Shown piece after piece: positions 57,131 to 64,000 of a DNA stretch of 64,000 nucleotides. The position numbers and the translations under genes were made by a program. The notes below the pieces were generated by a model. The model was not told where the DNA came from. It ran no database searches and saw only the letters and a list, made by a program, of their open reading frames with translations. Source of the DNA: Strigops habroptila (lineage: Eukaryota > Chordata > Aves > Psittaciformes > Psittacidae); contig NC_044288.2 in assembly GCF_004027225.2 (NCBI RefSeq), forward strand, positions 23,260,744 through 23,324,743, read 5' to 3'. The stretch's first letter is position 1. The number at the start of each line of letters is the position of its first letter.

Positions 57131-60100
57131 ATCTGCATTTCATCTCCTCGGTAAAAGTGCGTTTGCTCCCCGGCGCCAGCGAGGAGGGAGCGCTGCGGAT
57201 CCGCGGAGCCTGGCAGGAGCCTTTACAGCCTCCCAGCCATCATTTCCAAGTTTGTTTCTAGCAGCCCTAACTCCAGAGAGAACACCAGGTAAGGAGATGG
57301 TAGTGCTGATCCCCATGGGCCCCAAAGCTCCAGAGGGGTACCCACCACCCCACCCCATCACAAAGAGACGGATTCCAGGACAATTCTGCTGTGGGCAGCA
57401 GAAACTGCTTCCCATTCTTTCTCCTACTTCTCCATAATACGCACTACACAGCACATGGCTTTCAACCTTCGAAGACTTTGGCACACACTGGGGGGCCAAG
57501 AAGGTTGACTGGCCATGCCACAACACATACAGCAGCAAATCACCCCCAGTATTATCTGCAGTGGCTCTAATTATCTTAGAGCATCTGCTATTAAAATGCA
57601 AGCATCAGGCCAAGCTACAAGTAGGAAACAGGAACAGAACTCCTCGTTGATGCCTGTAAGAGGCACCAAAGGCACATAACTCTGCATAATTGCTAATTGT
57701 TATTACTATTTCAGTTGATGCCAGAATTGCTGAGAGATGCCTCTTGCTGCTCATTTCCCTGCGGGATTTGGGAGGATACTGGATCCCACCACGACCAGCA
57801 GCGTTTCCCTCAGCAGAGACCCCCCCATGGTGAGGGAGGTCAAACCCACCCGACGAGCCTGCTGACCCCTTCAGAAAACACCAGCGCCTGCCACACCAAC
57901 AGTGAAAACTGTGAGGGACAAAGTTAACTGGAAGCATAAGTGTGAGATCAAAGCGCGTGAGGATTTACAAGGGCCGGGCCTTTGAAGCCCTGAGCCAGGA
58001 CAAAGCGCTCCCACCACGCCACGCTCCGGCTTTCAGCTCCGACAGCGAAATCCTCCGGGGCCTCATGAAGCCACTTGACCTCTTGTTACCCTCATTCTCC
58101 AATCTGCAAAAGAGGGTATTAACACTTTTGACATCCAGGCAGTTGAGGGGACCTGGATGGGTTTGACAGGGGCTGCTCACAGCTTCGCTGGGGGGATGCA
58201 ACAGCACAGCATGAAAACACCGTATGATACCCCATAATGTAGGGTTTGGAGAGTTCTTTAAGGTACAACACTATCAGATATTTTTTTATCCCCTTTGCTG
58301 CTACATTCCTTTGCCCTCAGTAGGGATCAGCCACACTCTAATTTTGCATTTCTGGAATGCACTGGATTTTCCATTGCTTACGCTCAGGTGACTCTGCCAT
58401 CCGCACTGCACCGGGTACAAATCCTACCAAGAAAACTCATTTCTACTCCACACTTACACAACCCACTTACAAATATACAGCCAGCCAAGCCCTCACTCCT
58501 CCAAAACAATTCACCAGCTTCTCCTTGCCAAGAGCCTGACGTGGAGGTGCCCAGCCCAGGGGATGGTTTCCAGCATCCAGCACCGGTCCGGATTTGGCCT
58601 CCAGGAGTGGCTGTGCAGCTCAGCAGAGGGCACTCCAGCCCACCACGAGGACCCCGCTTAAAAGATGTTGCTATCAGCTCTTTCCTTATTGCAGGCAAGT
58701 GCTCCAGCGATAAATGTTTTCTTGTAAACATGCCATAGATGGAGGTAGGAGCCAACAAAATGGAGATGCCAGAAGCTTTTTGTCTTTGTGATTTAGTTTC
58801 TTATTAGAACATGCTACTGGGAAAGAAAAGATATCATTGATAAGACTGACATTAGAGTCAGCCAGTAAAATTAAAACCCCAAGGACTGGACTGGCCCTTT
58901 TCTTGTCAGGCAGGAATACAGATTCTCTGCCAAACACTTGAAGATACTCATAAATGTTAGGGACAAAACTTTCAAATAAAGAAGGAAAGGATTTTTGCTG
59001 CCTTCAGTTCTGGCAGAACAGTTTCAGATGCTTTAAAGGGCCTGGCTTTCCATCTGGGCACTTGCCCTCTTGCCCCAGAAGAGGACCCAGCTCCAGGAAA
59101 GTACCAGTGTCCATAAACTCGGGGCTGGAAGCATCTCCCGTTTCTGCTTCCTTCCAAAAACTTTGGTCAAAATGCTAGAGAAAGCAAACCATGAAGCACC
59201 ACAGTGAGTTTGCGGTGGTATCCAGAACTTGAAAGCACATATGCACAGGGTGTTGATAGATAGAACCAATTTAGAGGCCAGTTCCTCTTGACATCTGCAG
59301 GCTCATGGACCTAGAGCAGGAGATACCACAAGCTCAGAGGTGCTGGGAGTTTTGTTCCTGGACAACTCTCCAGTAACTTCTCGGAACTCAGACAAATGCT
59401 CTGATTTAGTCTCACTGGCCTCATCCTCCTCTTTCATTTTTACAGAGAAAACCTTGCCCAGAAAGCACATTTTTGCACAACAGGGTGAAGAGTCCATTCT
59501 GTGTCTGGGTCCTTTACCTCAGGGCACAGAAGGTCAAGATTTTGAATTTGACTGTCTTGTACCCAGCACTGCTACCCAGCAGCACATGCCGAGGCTCCAG
59601 CTTACAGCATCCTGGCACAGACAGGCCCACAGCATGGACAACAGGTCTCCCCTCGAACAACGCAGTTTGGTGTCATTTGGACTTTCTTGTGCGCCCGTGG
59701 AGCAGGAGCCTCAGCCAGCTCCGGGTGGAATGGAGCTCTGCTGTGAGCATGGGAGGCTGCAGGGCTCTGCACATCTCATCTCATCTAGCAATCGCTTCGT
59801 CATCTGACAGTAAAGGGGCGAACATGGGGGAAACAGCAGGATGACAAGGAAATATGGTCCTATATTGTGCACTGCTCACGTATGGACCTAACTGCGCACT
59901 GCTCCTGGTGCTTGCACATTTTAGGGATGTGTTTATCTTATAAATAAGCCCTTACAGTAATCTTACAGCAAGCACATAAAATAATCTTACAAATAGGCAC
60001 TTCTGTATGCTTTATATGCATGATGGAGGTGGTGGGACTTAAACCCTACTCTGATTTTGCAGCACCAGCCCCATGGCCACACACGCGGCCCTGAAGCAGC

Positions 60101-60239
60101 AGCAGCTAGCCAGGCTCACAAGAGGGCTTAATAAATTCTGATTAATAGAGAACAAGTTCCTCATCTCCCTGCCCTTCCTCTCTAAAACCAGACACCCAAG
60201 CCCACTTTGACACATGTGTACTACCTGAGTCTTAAACCA
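57131..60239. other. Intergenic DNA without recognised genes
   Basis: Many short open frames and none supported. No repeats or RNA genes recognised. Confidence 0.5.
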
Positions 60240-60620
60240 GTGCTAGGTGTCATTAAAAAAAACGTAAACCAATGGTCACATCTTAACAGGAAAAGTTAAA
60301 TCTCTTTATGCAGTTAAATAAAGATACCTTGTCCAGTCATTAAGAAGCAATTAGCTTATCTAAGAAATAACAGCACTAGTGCTGTCAGACTGGCACACAA
60401 ACACTAAAAAGAGCAGGGATCAGATGTCACATTAGGCTAATTATAAAGAGAAGAAGAGACAAGCAGAAACATAAAATAGCCATGTGGACAGTATTTTGCT
60501 GGATTTTTTTTCTTTGCATGGAAACGGCTAAACACATTCTGCAGAAGAGAAATCTGACTATTAAAAAAACCATCCTCTTCTGGTTTTATTCATTTAAGAC
60601 TGTACATAAGAATGCAGTCC
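60240..60620. promoter_or_regulatory. Candidate conserved non-coding block
   Basis: AT-rich, frame-poor DNA with a CAATTAGCTTATCTAAG cluster (homeodomain plus GATA-type words, about 60349-60365) and GGCTAATTATAAAG (about 60434-60447). Such clusters are common in enhancers of homeobox-gene neighbourhoods. This is inference from composition. Confidence 0.25.
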
Positions 60621-62296
60621 GCGTACATGAAGTCTTCCAGGTTGTGTAAAGCAGTGGCCGAATCCTGACAAGAAACAAGCTTCTTAAACCTAACAGAAAT
60701 GCTTAAATCTCCGCACAACCTGCAGCACAATTCCGGGTGCTGGAGTCTGCAGAACTGAAGGAGCACAGCCTGTCCCACACACATCCCTCTCACCATGGCC
60801 ACGTTCCTGCTCTGGCACAGCCACAGAAGCTCCTGAGCATATTTGGAGATGGGGTACACTTGATCTCTTGCCAATTCTGGTGCATTCACCTTACCCAGTC
60901 CCAAAGTCCAAAGGTGCTTAATTTCCATCAGCAAGAAGCTAAGCACCATTCCTGCAATTCCTACCCTATTTACACTCCTAGAAACAAGGCTTACCCTCTC
61001 ACTGCCATCCACCAGCTGGATGACTTCTACCTGCCTGTCTCCTGTTCCACCACACTCAGTGACTTTCCATGCACGAACTGAGTGTCGTTTCTGCAGCAAC
61101 CATGCCATCCTTGAGCCCCATAAGGCAAGACTTATGGGGCAGGTGTCCTGACACCTTGCATATTTCACTCCCAGTAACCCGTGTATTTGGGGAAAAAGCT
61201 CAGCTTCTAAGACCAGGAGACAAAATCCACCAAGCCAGAAGCTGCCCAAGAAGAAAAAGCTGCAGCAGGAAGCACCAAAGCTCTTGGGTCCTCACTGGAA
61301 AAAGAAGTCTGGTCCTACAAGGGATGATAGTTACGGCTGTGCTCCCTGCTCACAGGTTTGTAAACCACATGAGTCTTTTCTCACTCAAAACACAGAAAAG
61401 CATTGCTGTCCTTAGGATGCTGAAAACCCAGACTGAAGTCTCTGTTCTGCTCAGATTACAAATTGACCCTGTTTTCTAAAGGATGCCCTAAACACTCACT
61501 GCCTGAGAGCACCAGTACCTTCATTCAGTGAATATGGGAAGTCCTTGCCCTCTGCCCACCCGACCTGCAGGCCTCTAAGATCCAGGCAGCATTTGGGATA
61601 CAGACACTGAGCACCCAGCAGATCCCAAACCAGAAGCCACCCTACCACCCTTGAATGCCATTGGGAATGCAGCTGAATGCCTGCTGCCGGAGCAGCGCGT
61701 GACCAGACTGCAATTATCTGTAACAACCTCCAAAACCTGCAAAAGTCGTGGTACTTGAGAGACTCTGGAGGCAGAAAGCTGAGTGTCTGGCAGTGTAAGG
61801 AGCCTCCAGAATTAAATGCGGGTTGTGAGGATCTTGATTGTGAATTTAGGGTTAAAACATAAGTTTGGCAGGAGTACCTGAGATGCAGACTTAGCTATAG
61901 GCAGGGAGCTGTGCACCTTGCTCCAACACCCAGCAAAGCACAGAGCTGTGCTCCCCCTCCAGCCGTGGCCAGAGACAACCCCCCAGCTGTGCAGGGAATG
62001 TGCTGATGCTGAGGAGGTGCCAGTCCTCTCATGCACAGGTCAGGGCATCACCTACAACAAACTTTCCCAACGAAACTATAGTACTGACTTAATAAGCAGA
62101 GGTCAGGACCTGTGCCTGAATGACTGGTACAGCCAGAAAGACCTGATTGCTGCTGGGGGAGAAGGGAGGTGGGTTTCCATTTTTGACACTTGCATCCTTC
62201 TTAAAGATTTTATTTGCCAAAGCCTAATATTAAAAATTATGGCAGATCCTACTTTGTTTGAGGTAATGCCAATTTTAATGTTGTTGGTTTTTGGGG
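60621..62296. other. Intergenic DNA; one long chance-like frame
   Basis: The minus-strand frame starting in the previous block (60590-61249, 219 codons) covers the first part. It has a hydrophobic N-terminus and many cysteines but no domain I recognise, and no splice-compatible neighbour was identified. No other feature seen. Confidence 0.45.
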
Positions 62297-62343
62297 TTTT
62301 TTTTTGTTTTTTGTTTTTTGTTTTTTTTTTTTTTTTTTTTTTT
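62297..62343. repeat. Poly(T) tract with TTTTTTG units
   Basis: Nearly 50 bases of T interrupted by three single G, ending in 24 uninterrupted T. On the minus strand it is a poly(A)-like tail, but no retrocopy was recognised beside it. Confidence 0.9.
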
Positions 62344-63047
62344 ACACAACTATAGTATTATTTAGGAACAAGTAGTAAGTGATAGATACTTTAATGTAAT
62401 ATGAGTCAATATGTATTTATATGTGCTTTATGACTTAATCAATATTGCTACATTAGCAAGAATAAATATAGTGTTTCCTTTTATGGCCTTGGAAAGAACA
62501 AATAAGGAAAGTCACATTATGAAGTTTAGGAATGAATAAAAACTCCCAGACAATTCAGTAAATCTCTGACATTCATTTGTTCTCCAAAGCAGAGCAAGTA
62601 CCTGCCCAGGCAGGGCACTGGGCAGGCAGCACCGAGAGTCTCAGCGTGGGACTCCGGTTCACGTTTTTCACAGGTAACTTCCCGAAAGGAATTTGAATAA
62701 AAGGAAACAACCCCAGCACAAAGTGTATGTCCACTTCGGCATCCTGAATCTCAAGAGGAAGGGCTTCCCAACTTGAGTGAGAGGAGTGCACAGCTCTCAC
62801 TACCCACGTTTCTGCAACCAGCACCTTCCCAAGCTTCAGGTAGCCCAGTACCCAAGCAAAAGGGAATGAAAAAGTGCTCCTGATAAAAGGCAGCTCCACA
62901 CATTCACTGCTGCAGAAGGTATAGGTTGTGACAGGCATGGGACATCCATTTTTATTATGGAAAAACACTTTTCCAGCACTTACTTGTTCTGGGGTACTGG
63001 CCTCATCCAGTGCAACAAAGAACCTTGGCCCCACCAGCAAGACATTC
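62344..63047. other. Intergenic DNA, AT-rich then ordinary
   Basis: The first 200 bases are very AT-rich and frame-poor. The remainder includes a 158-codon minus-strand frame (62573-63049) without family resemblance. Confidence 0.45.
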
Positions 63048-63155
63048 ATAGAATTACAGAATCACAGACTGGTTTGGGTGGGAAGGGACATTAAAGCTCA
63101 TTCAGTTCCAACTCCCTGCCATGGGCAGGGACATCTTCCACTAGACCAGGTTGCT
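63048..63155 (-). mobile_element. CR1 LINE 3' tail fragment (minus orientation)
   Basis: On the plus strand it begins with the reversed CR1 terminus (ATAGAATTACAGAATCACAG), followed by the ACTGGTTTGGGTGGGAAGG and CCAACTCCCTGCCATGGGC segments, and stops soon after AGACCAGGTTGCTCA. About 110 bases remain. Confidence 0.9.
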
Positions 63156-64000
63156 CATTCATCCTAAACATCCTACATATTCCTCCTACAGCAGCAGACC
63201 TTTGGCTGGAGCAAACCTGCTCGGAAAGCTCATTCCCAGCTCCTCTCTGCACTTGCTGCCCCTGAGTCAGAGTCACCCTCCTAGTTTCTCCTTGGGTACA
63301 TACCCTGGTTAAGCAGTTATCTTTGCATAGTGCAAAATGGCTCAAACTCCAACTTTTTAAGTTCACATTTCCAACACCACAGTTAAGGGTTTCATCTTGA
63401 AGACCCCGTGAGACTCCTAGCCAGGTACATTCCACAGAGATCAAGGTAGGATCTTAATTTATCTCATCTGACTAAAGACACTCAGAGCAGGTCTCAGCAG
63501 AGACTGTCCCTGTGCGACACAAAGGCCTGCAAGGTGAGCCTGAGATACTTGTGACTTGAGGTACTATTTGATGTGCTCTTCTAGAATTAGCCTCTGGAAA
63601 TTCAGCTACTGCTGATCACTTCTACCTCTGGCTGAAGCCAAGCTGGTTCTATCTTCATCCTCCAGCTGTTGGCCTGTGAGCCACTTAAAACATGGACTTT
63701 TCCTCTAGAGCTGGGCTAGAAGGTTGTGCCAGCAATGGTGAAGCTCCTGCTAAACCTGCTCACACCCCAGCAGCATCGACTGAGTTAAATGCAGCCTCTT
63801 CCCCTCCGATGGGCTTCTCCATCTCCTCCCACCATACCAGGATAACTCCCCACGGCTATCCTCTTGCCATTCTGGATTTACTCTGGTTTCTGTGGGGTCA
63901 GAGCCTGACCTTAGAGATCATTGAGCCAGGACTCACATAAGGACAGGGGCAGGAAAAAAACCAAACCCTCTACCCTCAATTTGGAGAGTTTGGCAGCATT
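63156..64000. other. Intergenic DNA at the right edge
   Basis: Short frames only. No repeat, RNA gene or TLX3 exon is visible before the window ends. Confidence 0.5.

Overview
This window is a piece of a bird chromosome. Two kinds of evidence say so. The interspersed repeats are CR1 LINE tails (five truncated copies, several ending or starting in the diagnostic ATTCTATGAT-type terminus) plus one avian ERVL-like retroviral remnant. The two recognisable genes also carry bird-like protein sequence. Both protein-coding genes lie on the minus strand, so the window is read from right to left. The gene order NPM1 then FGF18 is the arrangement known from human 5q35 (RANBP17-TLX3-NPM1-FGF18-FBXW11).

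Positions 1-16661 are the first part of FGF18 intron 2. I see no further FGF18 exon there, so exons 3 onward must lie left of the window. FGF18 exon 2 (16662-16698) and exon 1 (coding part 16969-17000) encode the first 23 residues, which are the secretion signal of this growth factor. A CpG island with the presumed promoter and 5' UTR follows at about 17.0-18.1 kb. Positions 18.1-30.9 kb are intergenic, with three CR1 pieces and an ERVL protease fragment lying directly against an LTR-like promoter.

NPM1 (nucleophosmin) fills about 30.95-43.70 kb. All 11 coding exons can be read, with consistent phases, giving 885 nt and 294 codons, the same length as the human protein. The promoter at about 43.70-43.75 kb has a TATA-like element, a pyrimidine-rich TOP-type start and a TCTCGCGAGA palindrome. 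Intron 1 holds four CACGTG E-boxes. Intron 2 uses a GC donor.

Positions 43.75-64 kb are the upstream flank, expected to run toward TLX3, but no TLX3 homeobox exon is present. It contains a divergent CpG-rich stretch with a plus-strand poly(A) signal, a pair of phase-compatible candidate exons (44.94-45.20 kb), CR1 copies and several AT-rich blocks that look like conserved developmental regulatory DNA. Most long open frames in the window are chance frames in non-coding DNA and are not annotated as genes.

The two genes are not known to act together: NPM1 is a nucleolar histone and ribosome chaperone, and FGF18 is a secreted ligand for skeletal and neural development. What the window mainly offers is their linked cis-regulatory landscape.
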